NCBI GenBank assembly: GCA_043800105.1
Contig: JAZDNJ010000028.1
Location: 1-24,483, forward strand
Source of the DNA: JAFGTE01 sp043800105
GTDB lineage: Bacteria; Patescibacteriota; Gracilibacteria; UM-FILTER-43-11
Direction of reading: 5' to 3'
Length of the DNA: 24,483 nucleotides
Shown here: positions 15,272 to 21,952 of the stretch, one piece after another
Layout of the letters: every line of letters begins with the position of its first letter
Position numbering within the stretch: the stretch's first letter is position 1
Position numbers and translations under genes: made by a program
The notes under the pieces: generated by a model
Seen by the model: the letters and a program-made list of their open reading frames with translations, nothing else
Database searches by the model: none
What the model was told of the DNA's origin: nothing

Positions 15272-15278
15272 GTTTATT

Positions 15279-15917
15279 ATGAAGTGCCTTGAAAACAATG
15301 CGGAAAATATTAAAGAAGCGATTAAGGTTCTTAAAGCAGGCGGTGTTATCGCGCACCCGGCCGATACATGTTACGGGCTGGCCGGCGACCTTATGAATGA
15401 GCAGGCGCTCAAGAAACTTCAGCAGATCAAGGGACGGGACGCTAAGAAGCCCATGAGCATCATGCTGCCAGCCCATATGAAGGCGGCGTTACGCAGGTTC
15501 GTCAGGCTGACTGTTTTTGCGGAGAAAATCTGCGAAAAACTTCTTCCCGGACCGGTCACCATTGTGCTGCCGAAAGGGCCGGAGATTCCGGATTATTTTT
15601 TTCCGGAAATGCCGACTATAGGAATCCGCATTCCTTATGATGCTAAAACGAACTACCTGCTAATGGCTTTTAAGGGACCTATAATCACCACCAGCGCGAA
15701 TCTTTCGGATAAGCCTGTCTGCTGCAATTGTGAGGATGTCATCGGCGTATTCAGAAATAAAGCACAAAAGCCGGACCTTCTGCTCGACGGTGATCTTCAT
15801 GGTGTCTGCTTACCGTCAACGGTCATTTCGCTGGAAGGCAAAAAGGTACGAATATTGCGTGAGGGCCCTCTTAACAAAGTGGAACTGTCAGCCGTTTTGG
15901 GAACAGACGTTGAATGA
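15279..15917 (+). CDS. L-threonylcarbamoyladenylate synthase (TsaC/Sua5, YrdC domain)
   Basis: I choose the ATG at 15279 (212 residues, MKCLENNAENIKEAIKVLK), placed just after a -10 box; an in-frame ATG at 15198 would overlap carB and lie upstream of that promoter. The enzyme makes threonylcarbamoyl-AMP from Thr, bicarbonate and ATP for the t6A37 modification of ANN-decoding tRNAs. Seen: GGVIAHPADTCYGLAGD, the KGRDAKKPMSIML nucleotide-binding run, LLPGPVTIVLPKG, GIRIPYD, TTSANLSDKP and STVISLEG. The C-terminal Sua5 domain is absent, so this is the short YrdC-only type (TsaC). It stands divergent from carB. Confidence 0.94.
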   Translation: MKCLENNAENIKEAIKVLKAGGVIAHPADTCYGLAGDLMNEQALKKLQQIKGRDAKKPMSIMLPAHMKAALRRFVRLTVFAEKICEKLLPGPVTIVLPKGPEIPDYFFPEMPTIGIRIPYDAKTNYLLMAFKGPIITTSANLSDKPVCCNCEDVIGVFRNKAQKPDLLLDGDLHGVCLPSTVISLEGKKVRILREGPLNKVELSAVLGTDVE

Positions 15918-15938
15918 GTGCTGAATACCTGAAATACC

Positions 15939-15990
15939 ATCATTGATAAATCCATTATTATCATTGAATTATCATTGATATATCAATGAT
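15939..15990. repeat. Helically phased ATCATTGA repeats ending in a 20-bp palindrome
   Basis: ATCATTGA occurs at 15939, 15960 and 15971, and inverted at 15983-15990. The direct copies are 21 and 11 nt apart, close to two and one helical turns. The last two copies form ATCATTGATA/TATCAATGAT, a perfect 20-bp palindrome (15971-15990). It lies between the TsaC gene and aspS and looks like a multi-site operator. Confidence 0.75.
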
Positions 15991-15993
15991 GCC

Positions 15994-16028
15994 AAAAAAG
16001 AGATACCGCCTGTGAGCGTCGGTTTTTT
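15994..16028 (+). terminator. Weak candidate terminator after the TsaC gene
   Basis: An A-run (15994-15999), ACCG (16005-16008), CGGT (16020-16023) and a run of six T (16023-16028). The GC stem is only 4 bp, helped by A-run/U-run pairing, so this is a weak call. Confidence 0.35.
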
Positions 16029-16086
16029 AGTGTTCAGTATTTGCCCCGGCTGTGGTAATCTTTTTTTCGGTTAATCCTCATCAAAA

Positions 16087-17862
16087 ATGTACCGATCACA
16101 TACCTGCACCGAGCTGACAGCCAAGAATGCCGGCGAAAAAGTTATCCTCAGCGGCTGGGTTCACCGACGGCGCGACCACGGAGGAATTATTTTTATTGAT
16201 CTGCGCGACCGCTATGGTCTGACGCAGATTGTTTTTGATCCTGAATTTGATCAGGCTGCCTTAAAGGTGGCTGACGGGGTACGTCCTGAATACGTATTAA
16301 AAGTCAGCGGAGAAGTCCGAAAGCGTATCGAAGGGCAGAATAATCCGAACATGGAAACCGGAGAAATCGAGGTTTACATCAATGAGATTGAAATTTTAAA
16401 CGACGCTAAAACACCTCCTTTTGAAATTGATGTGGAAAAGGCCGTAAACGAGGAACTTCGCCTGAAATACCGTTATCTGGACCTTCGGCATGAGCGCCTG
16501 CGGAAGAACATTATTCTGAGGCACAAAATGGTCAAGATGATCCGGGATTTTATGGATAAAGAGGGTTTTCTGGAAATCGAAACGCCTATTTTAATCAAAG
16601 GAACTCCTGAGGGAAGCCGAGAGTACCTGGTGCCATCCCGCCTGTATCCCGGCAAGTTCTTTGTTCTTCCGCAGAGTCCCCAGCAGCTCAAACAGCTTCT
16701 TATGATAGCGGGGTTTGATAAATACTTTCAGATGGCTCGTTGCTTCCGCGACGAGGACCAGCGCGGCGACCGTCAGCCGGAATTCACCCAGCTGGACGTG
16801 GAAATGAGCTTTGTCGAGGAAAAGGACGTAATGGATATCACCGAAAAGCTTTTCATCAAACTGACCGAAAAACTGGCGCCTCACAAAAAAATCCAGAAAA
16901 AGCCATTCCCCACTCTTACCTGGAAGCAGGCTATGGAACGCTACGGAAGTGACAAGCCGGATATCAGCTTCGGAATGGAGATGGTTGATATTTCCGATAT
17001 TGTAAGAGAAAGCGGATTCGGGGTATTTAAAAACGCGGTCGTTTCCGGCGGCGTGGTCAAGGCGTTAAAAGCGGAAGGTATTGCCGACTGGCCGCGGAGT
17101 GATCTGGATAAAATGGAGGAGGTGGCGAAAGTGCATGGCGCCAAGGGACTGGCTTACTTTGTTTACCGCGAAAACGAGATCAAGTCCCCCATCATAAAAT
17201 TCCTGTCGGAAAAGGAGATCACCGAGATCACCAAAAAAACAGGAGCGAAAAAAGGAGAGATTGTCTTGTTTGGTGCCGACTCTTTTGTTACCGCCTGCGA
17301 AAGCCTGGGCCAGGTCCGTCTGGCCTGCGCGGACAAACTGAAGCTCAGAAATCCCGATGTTTTTGCCTACGTATGGATCAATGAGTTCCCGCTCTTTGAA
17401 AGAGATAAGGCAACCGGTGAAATCGGCGCGGTCCACCATCCTTTTACCCGTCCCATGACCGAAGACCTGTGCCTTCTGGACAAAGAACCCGAAAAGGCCC
17501 GTTCGGTGGCTTACGACATTGTGCTCAACGGCGTTGAGGTCGGCGGCGGAAGTATCAGAATTCACGAGCAGAAACTTCAGCAGAAGGTTTTTGATATTCT
17601 TAAAATAACCCCCGAAGACGCCGAAATCCGTTTCGGCCATATGCTGGAAGCCTTCAGTTACGGCGCGCCCCCGCACGGCGGAATCGCGCCGGGCCTTGAC
17701 CGCCTGGTAATGCTGTTCGCCGGTGAACCGAATATCCGCGAAGTAATTGCTTTTCCCAAAGACCAGAAGGCCAAAGACCTTACCCTGGGCGCCCCCAGCG
17801 TGATGCCGGAAAAAGATGTAATAGAAGCTAACATTAAAATTATCAATGAGAAAAAAGACTGA
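16087..17862 (+). CDS. aspS: Aspartyl-tRNA synthetase, probably non-discriminating
   Basis: 591 residues, the bacterial-type length with the inserted GAD domain (about 280-420). It charges tRNA-Asp with aspartate. Seen: the OB-fold anticodon-binding domain (GWVHRRRDHGG, FIDLRDRYGLTQIVF), the linker YRYLDLRHERLRKN, class II motif 2 FRDEDQRGDRQPEFTQLDVE with the loop that holds ATP, and motif 3 GIAPGLDRLVML with the closing AFPKDQKAKDL. His31 and Gly83 are the residues reported in bacterial enzymes that also charge tRNA-Asn; discriminating relatives carry Leu and Lys there. With gatB nearby this suggests the two-step Asn-tRNA route. No Shine-Dalgarno is seen. The next gene overlaps its 3' end by 17 nt. 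Confidence 0.97.
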   Translation: MYRSHTCTELTAKNAGEKVILSGWVHRRRDHGGIIFIDLRDRYGLTQIVFDPEFDQAALKVADGVRPEYVLKVSGEVRKRIEGQNNPNMETGEIEVYINEIEILNDAKTPPFEIDVEKAVNEELRLKYRYLDLRHERLRKNIILRHKMVKMIRDFMDKEGFLEIETPILIKGTPEGSREYLVPSRLYPGKFFVLPQSPQQLKQLLMIAGFDKYFQMARCFRDEDQRGDRQPEFTQLDVEMSFVEEKDVMDITEKLFIKLTEKLAPHKKIQKKPFPTLTWKQAMERYGSDKPDISFGMEMVDISDIVRESGFGVFKNAVVSGGVVKALKAEGIADWPRSDLDKMEEVAKVHGAKGLAYFVYRENEIKSPIIKFLSEKEITEITKKTGAKKGEIVLFGADSFVTACESLGQVRLACADKLKLRNPDVFAYVWINEFPLFERDKATGEIGAVHHPFTRPMTEDLCLLDKEPEKARSVAYDIVLNGVEVGGGSIRIHEQKLQQKVFDILKITPEDAEIRFGHMLEAFSYGAPPHGGIAPGLDRLVMLFAGEPNIREVIAFPKDQKAKDLTLGAPSVMPEKDVIEANIKIINEKKD

Positions 17863-18124
17863 AGACATGACACTGGAAGAAAAAGTGGACGCCATTCTGA
17901 AATATCAGAAGAGCCTTCATCGTATGGCTATCATCCGGAGTGTTTTTGGCTTTCTGATTTTCTTTGTCCTTGTTGTTCTGCCGATTTATGGCGTTTTTTA
18001 CCTTATGGACTATCTAAGAAACACAATGGGTTTCAGCTTCACGGAAATAGGAGAAACCCTGAATCACATCAAGAATATTACTGAGGGCGGTAATATCGAA
18101 AGCCTTAAGAACCTAATGCAATAG
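17846..18124 (+). CDS. Small single-pass membrane protein, uncharacterised
   Basis: 92 residues. A charged N-terminal helix (about 6-32, LEEKVDAILKYQKSLHRM) is followed by one transmembrane segment (about 33-54) and a C-terminal amphipathic part (60-92). I recognise no function. The general form, a short coil then one helix, recurs among small proteins of Patescibacteria. It starts inside aspS (17-nt overlap), so it is probably translated by coupling from the aspS mRNA. Its last 20 nt overlap the 3' end of the convergent tgt gene. Confidence 0.75.
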   Translation: MRKKTEDMTLEEKVDAILKYQKSLHRMAIIRSVFGFLIFFVLVVLPIYGVFYLMDYLRNTMGFSFTEIGETLNHIKNITEGGNIESLKNLMQ

Positions 18125-19211
18125 CCAGAAATTCACTTTTGAAATTTTCAAACCTATCTTCCATGATAGCTTCACGTATTCTTTTCATCAGGTTCAGATA
18201 AAAAGCCACATTGTGAAGAGTATTCAGCCTTAAACTGAGCGGTTCAGCTGATATGAAAAGATGACGCAGGTAGGCGCGGGTGTAGTTTTTGCAGGTATAA
18301 CAGTCACAGTTCGGATCAGGCGGAGTGAAGTCTTCTTTGTAAGCTTCGTTTCTTATGCGGACGATGCCGTTTGAGGTATACAAGAAGCCATGACGCGCGT
18401 TGCGGGTAGGAAGGACACAGTCGAACATGTCGACCCCCCGTTCCACAGCCTCCAGAATATCTTCCGGCGTACCTACACCCATTAAATATCGTGGTTTATC
18501 TTCGGGTAATTCAGGCACGGTTTCGTCGAGCATTTTATACATCACGTGGTTCGGTTCGCCTACTGAAAGACCGCCGATCGCATAGCCGTCAAAACCGATT
18601 TCGGTCAGCTGTTTTGCCGATTCTTTGCGAAGATCGGAGTGCATGCCGCCCTGCACAATGCCAAAAAGCAAGGAGTTCGCGGCTTCCAATTTTGAATGGA
18701 AATCTTTACAGCGTTTTGCCCAGCGGGTTGTAATTTCCATCGATTCCTTTACATATTTCCTTTCCTCGTGCGCGCCCGGGCATTCATCCAGACACATGAT
18801 GATGTCAGCACCGAGTTTATGCTGGATTTCGATGGCTTTTTCGGGTGTCAGAAACACTTTTGCCCCGTCCAGATGCGACTGGAACTCCACCCCGTCGGCT
18901 TTGAGCTTGCGGATTTTGGCCAGTGAAAATATCTGGTAACCTCCGCTGTCGGTCAGAATCGGTCCGCTCCAGTTCATAAATTTATGCAGGCCGCCGGCCT
19001 TTTTCACAATCTCTTCACCCGGGCGCAGGTGCAGATGATAAGTGTTACTCAAAATGATCTGTCCGCCGAGCTCACGGACCTCTTCGGGAAGCAGACCTTT
19101 GACCGCACCCGCGGTTCCAATGGTCATGAAAAAGGGGGTCTGAATTTCCCCGTGAGCGGTTTTAAGAACGCCGCGCCGCGCTTTGCCTGATTTTTGCCCA
19201 AGCTCAAACAT
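18105..19211 (-). CDS. tgt: Queuine/preQ1 tRNA-ribosyltransferase
   Basis: 368 residues (family about 370-380). It exchanges guanine 34 of GUN-anticodon tRNAs for preQ1, on the way to queuosine. Seen: GEIQTPFFMTIGTAGAVKGL, SNTYHLHLRPG, LTDSGGYQIFSL with catalytic Asp88, DECPGAH, GIVQGG, the GGLSVGE substrate pocket, GVDMFDCVLPTRNARHG containing the nucleophilic Asp, and the zinc ligands in CDCYTC plus the later His (LNTLHN). All key motifs are present, so it should be active, although no preQ1 synthesis gene is in the window. Start at the ATG just after a -10 box (leaderless). It overlaps the small membrane protein gene at the 3' end. Confidence 0.97.
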   Translation of the reverse strand: MFELGQKSGKARRGVLKTAHGEIQTPFFMTIGTAGAVKGLLPEEVRELGGQIILSNTYHLHLRPGEEIVKKAGGLHKFMNWSGPILTDSGGYQIFSLAKIRKLKADGVEFQSHLDGAKVFLTPEKAIEIQHKLGADIIMCLDECPGAHEERKYVKESMEITTRWAKRCKDFHSKLEAANSLLFGIVQGGMHSDLRKESAKQLTEIGFDGYAIGGLSVGEPNHVMYKMLDETVPELPEDKPRYLMGVGTPEDILEAVERGVDMFDCVLPTRNARHGFLYTSNGIVRIRNEAYKEDFTPPDPNCDCYTCKNYTRAYLRHLFISAEPLSLRLNTLHNVAFYLNLMKRIREAIMEDRFENFKSEFLAIALGS

Positions 19212-19217
19212 GGATTG

Positions 19218-19226
19218 AGTATATCA
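19218..19226 (-). promoter_or_regulatory. Extended -10 promoter of tgt (leaderless)
   Basis: On the minus strand TGA plus TATACT (19218-19223), with only 6 nt before the ATG at 19211. This is the same nine bases, TGATATACT, as before the TsaC gene. The transcript should begin at or next to the start codon. Confidence 0.65.
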
Positions 19227-19238
19227 GAAAAGCTTTTC

Positions 19239-19613
19239 TTAGACGGCTTTTTTATCCTCGTCGTCATTCTCCCCATCCTCGTCAAGCTCTAATCTTTTCA
19301 GTTCTGCTTCAATCCGGTCTATTGCCGCAATTCCTTCGATGATTTCCTGAGCTAGCTTTCGCTTATGAGCTGCTTCTTGATTATCATCTATTTCATTAGT
19401 TAAGCACTGCTTTAGGAGTTGCATAATGGCCGCTCTATAATTTGGGACTTCCTTCATAGATCTTGTATGTAACTTATCCGGTAGCCCTAGTACCTTATGG
19501 ATGTCTTCTTCCTCTGCTAGTATACATAAACCGCTAAGTCTGCCATAAGCCTCTCCTTTTTCCAGAGAAAGTTGATATTCAGTCAGCGATTTTTCAATCG
19601 GGTCACGTGGCAT
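19239..19613 (-). CDS. Hypothetical acidic protein
   Basis: 124 residues I cannot assign to a family. It appears wholly helical and soluble: an N-terminal DPIEKSLTEYQLSLEKGEAYGRLSGL helix, a middle stretch with LGLPDKLHTRSMKEVPNYRAAIMQLLKQCL, a helix with repeated charged residues (AAIDRIEAELKRLEL), and an acidic tail DEDGENDDEDKKAV. No signal peptide, membrane segment or metal site is seen. A promoter-like TTGCAA, 16 nt, TATCAT precedes it. It sits alone between tgt and the HAD phosphatase, on the same strand. Confidence 0.7.
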   Translation of the reverse strand: MPRDPIEKSLTEYQLSLEKGEAYGRLSGLCILAEEEDIHKVLGLPDKLHTRSMKEVPNYRAAIMQLLKQCLTNEIDDNQEAAHKRKLAQEIIEGIAAIDRIEAELKRLELDEDGENDDEDKKAV

Positions 19614-19638
19614 TCGATTTAAGTTAGAGGATAATATT

Positions 19639-19666
19639 ATGATACTCTAGTTTTCTATTTTTGCAA
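19639..19666 (-). promoter_or_regulatory. Promoter of the hypothetical acidic protein gene
   Basis: Minus strand: TTGCAA (19661-19666), 16-nt spacer, TATCAT (19639-19644). The -35 lies inside the last codons of the upstream HAD gene. The leader would be about 20 nt. Confidence 0.45.
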
Positions 19667-20674
19667 GTTCTCATCTTCCGGCAATCTCCCTTTCAGTCTT
19701 TGCATTAGTCTTTTCAGTTCTTTATCCTGTAATTCCTGTTCAACAATTCTCCAAATCCTTCGAACTTCAGCTTTGGGCATAGTGTCTTCCACTTCGCGCA
19801 ATACCGGTCTCATTTCCTCATTTTCCATCAGAATACCGCGAAGCGCGTTTCTCCACATTTCCATTGTGTACTCCAACCGAAAGCTTCGTTCAACCACCTG
19901 GATTTTCCCTGTATCGAAATGGTGTCTGTCAGAGGCTTTCATTCGAGCAAGAACGTCGGCACTCGGGTTCATCAGGAAGAAGCGCCCCTCAATATCATTG
20001 GGGTTATGTTTATACGCGTGTATAACTGTTTCCGCAAGCACCGAATCGGACTGAGTATCACCAGCGCCAATACCAAAAGCGCATTTTTTTCTGGCTTCGT
20101 CACAAATGCGGGCCTTGTTGCTAAGTAAGCCGGTATTGTGATAATAGCGCATCTTTCCGGTATAGGCTCCTACAGAATCCACTTCGGCCATCATAGAAAA
20201 AACGTGCTCGATACCAATACCTGACGCGAAGTGGTGGGCTATTTCGCATGGCGCGCCAGTTATCATCATGCGATTAAACCTATGCCGCCCAAGTTCATTC
20301 ATCATCGGTGACGCGTATCTCATAACCTCGTTTCGCCCTTCATGATCGAACCATTTTTCGCTTGCTTCCATAACTTCAGCCCGGGTTAACTTTGCCTCAG
20401 ACATCATTTCCGCCCAGAACTGTCCCATTTCAATCAGGTACGGTTCATAAACTTTTCTGCCCTCTTTCCAATGTTCAAATCCTGCAATAAGTTTTTCACG
20501 TATAAGCTGATCACCGATTTTAACACGGCGGACAAATGTCGCCATAAGCAGTTCTTCGCCGGGCTCGGTTAGGGTGCCATCAAGGTCAAAGACACCATAG
20601 GGCTTATCTCTGGGTAGTTTTGAAACCGTTTCTATATTGTAAAGCACTGGTTGTACCTTTTGGTATTCACTCAT
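19655..20674 (-). CDS. HAD-superfamily (IB-like) phosphatase with C-terminal helical extension
   Basis: 339 residues. Motif I is FDLDGTLTE with nucleophile Asp30 and Asp32; a helical cap follows (about 38-130); motif II is MMITGAP; motif III includes Lys in SNKARI; motif IV is GIGAGDTQSDS, the GDxxxD metal site. The order and cap position match the phosphoserine phosphatase-like IB subclass. Residues about 235-339 are an added charged helical region (REVEDTMPKAEVRRIWRIV, then a Lys/Leu-rich end) absent from ordinary members. The substrate is unknown. No signal peptide, so cytoplasmic. Confidence 0.85.
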   Translation of the reverse strand: MSEYQKVQPVLYNIETVSKLPRDKPYGVFDLDGTLTEPGEELLMATFVRRVKIGDQLIREKLIAGFEHWKEGRKVYEPYLIEMGQFWAEMMSEAKLTRAEVMEASEKWFDHEGRNEVMRYASPMMNELGRHRFNRMMITGAPCEIAHHFASGIGIEHVFSMMAEVDSVGAYTGKMRYYHNTGLLSNKARICDEARKKCAFGIGAGDTQSDSVLAETVIHAYKHNPNDIEGRFFLMNPSADVLARMKASDRHHFDTGKIQVVERSFRLEYTMEMWRNALRGILMENEEMRPVLREVEDTMPKAEVRRIWRIVEQELQDKELKRLMQRLKGRLPEDENLQK

Positions 20675-20720
20675 AAAATACGCAAATGCAATTAGGTTTG
20701 GCTGATAATCTTAACACCTT

Positions 20721-20726
20721 ATTATA
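20721..20726 (-). promoter_or_regulatory. -10 box upstream of the HAD phosphatase gene
   Basis: A perfect TATAAT on the minus strand, with the start codon 46 nt downstream. No good -35 is seen at normal spacing, and no TGn extension. Confidence 0.45.
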
Positions 20727-20766
20727 TTTGCATCAATTGTTTGTCGTTGTGCCCTGAAACGCTGTG

Positions 20767-21354
20767 TTACTTCCGCTTTTCAATAATCTTATCGACAATC
20801 CCATATTCTAAGGCCTGCTTGGCCCGCATAAAGTAATCGCGTTCGGTATCGGCTTCAACCTTTTTCAGATCCTGTCCGGTATGCCTGGCAATCATTTCAT
20901 TCAGCAGTTTTTTGGTCTGAATGATGTGTTCAGCGTGAATGGCAATATCAGTCGCCTGCCCCTCTGTACCGCCTAAAGGCTGATGAATCATGACCTCGGA
21001 ATGCGGCAGAATAAAGCGCTTTCCTTTGGTTCCGCCCATCAGAATGATGGAACCGCCTGAGGCAGCGATGCCCATACAAACCGTGGAAACATCACATTTC
21101 ACAAGCTGTATGGTGTCGTACATGGCCAGTGTGGCGGAAACTGATCCGCCGGGAGAATTGACGTAAACAGTAATGTCTTTGCCGGAGTCCACTTTTTCCA
21201 GAAAAAGCAGCTGAGCGATCACCGTATTGGCCACCTCATCGTTGATGGCTGAACCCAGAAAAATAATGCGTTCCTCCAGAAGACGGGAGTAGATGTCGTA
21301 TACGCGTTCTCCGCCCTGCGGGGTTTTATCGATAACAGTTGGAATAATTGGCAT
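20767..21354 (-). CDS. clpP: ATP-dependent Clp protease proteolytic subunit
   Basis: 195 residues, the normal length. It forms the tetradecameric serine-protease barrel that works with ClpX or ClpC. The triad Ser99 (GIAASGG), His124 (EVMIHQP) and Asp173 (TERDYFM) is complete, and YVNSPGGSVSA (oxyanion loop) and QALEYGIVDKII are present. In most ClpPs the serine is followed by Met-Gly (AASMG); here it is Gly-Gly. The N-terminus (MPIIPTVIDKTPQGGERVYDIYSRLLEERIIFLG region) is standard with almost no propeptide. A TGC-TATAAT promoter and a leader with 7-nt tandem repeats precede it; there is no Shine-Dalgarno. Confidence 0.97.
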   Translation of the reverse strand: MPIIPTVIDKTPQGGERVYDIYSRLLEERIIFLGSAINDEVANTVIAQLLFLEKVDSGKDITVYVNSPGGSVSATLAMYDTIQLVKCDVSTVCMGIAASGGSIILMGGTKGKRFILPHSEVMIHQPLGGTEGQATDIAIHAEHIIQTKKLLNEMIARHTGQDLKKVEADTERDYFMRAKQALEYGIVDKIIEKRK

Positions 21355-21360
21355 AATTTA

Positions 21361-21381
21361 ATGTTTAATGTTTGATGTTTG
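21361..21381. repeat. Three tandem 7-mers in the clpP leader
   Basis: ATGTTTA, ATGTTTG, ATGTTTG in tandem (plus-strand view), directly upstream of the clpP start and inside its presumed 5' UTR. Such AT-rich heptad runs may be slippage-prone or dispersed repeats. Confidence 0.75.
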
Positions 21382-21398
21382 ATTATTAATTCCTTGTT

Positions 21399-21407
21399 AT
21401 TATAGCA
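21399..21407 (-). promoter_or_regulatory. Extended -10 promoter of clpP
   Basis: Minus strand TGC plus a perfect TATAAT (21399-21404). There is no clear -35. The start would be near 21392, giving a leader of about 38 nt, nearly all A/T. Confidence 0.65.
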
Positions 21408-21448
21408 TTTTTGGCTTTAGTCTGCGAGTAAGCGGGCTTGACTAAAAA

Positions 21449-21940
21449 TTATTTCAGCGGTTTTATCATATCAATCATCCGATTCTGATAACGAAGCTTG
21501 CAGTAAAATTGGTGAGCGGTTTTGTTTGGCTCAAAAACCTCGACGCGGAGGACATCGCATTTCTTTTTTTTCATGTAATCCTCCATTTTTTCCATCAGTT
21601 GCTGGCCGATGCCCGCACTTCTGTATGCCTCTGAAACATAGAGTTCTACAATTCTGCCCGCTTTTGTCGGCACGCATTCGAGCAGATTCTTTTTGGATTG
21701 CTCATCGATAATCCCCGCAATAAATCCGACCACTTTGCCGCCCCCGTAAGCCAGAAAAATGACGCCGTTTTGCTTTTCTGTCTTATCTATCAGATTTTTG
21801 GTGTATTCTGGGCTGTAATCAGGAGCGCGCCGCAGTCTGGCAAGCGGATCGATTTTTACCAAAAAATCCTGAAGCTGACACAGGCAGTCATTAAGCTCAT
21901 CGAAGTCTGTCTTCCGGTACTTTTTAATACTGATTTTCAT
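21449..21940 (-). CDS. GNAT-family N-acetyltransferase
   Basis: 163 residues with the GNAT fold: an N-terminal IKKYRKTDFDELNDCL, a central VIFLAYGGGKVVGFIAGII beta hairpin, RIVELYVSEAYRSAGIGQQL with the acetyl-CoA pyrophosphate loop (RSAGIG, matching the R/Q-x-x-G-x-G/A rule), and a C-terminal LRVEVFEPNKTAHQFYCKLRYQ that closes the fold. The substrate (protein or small molecule amine) is not determinable. It follows gatB by 12 nt and is probably co-transcribed. Confidence 0.92.
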   Translation of the reverse strand: MKISIKKYRKTDFDELNDCLCQLQDFLVKIDPLARLRRAPDYSPEYTKNLIDKTEKQNGVIFLAYGGGKVVGFIAGIIDEQSKKNLLECVPTKAGRIVELYVSEAYRSAGIGQQLMEKMEDYMKKKKCDVLRVEVFEPNKTAHQFYCKLRYQNRMIDMIKPLK

Positions 21941-21952
21941 GGATTCTGCGCT

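Noticed and set aside
15198..15278. Longer start for the TsaC/Sua5 gene
   Set aside because: It would overlap carB and begin upstream of the TGATATACT promoter, and the additional residues are not part of the YrdC domain.
17065..17895. Long minus-strand frame (276 codons) opposite aspS
   Set aside because: It is a mirror of a well-supported gene, shows no domain motifs, and similar long mirrors lie opposite gatB (22487-23128) and the M16 gene (5192-5815).
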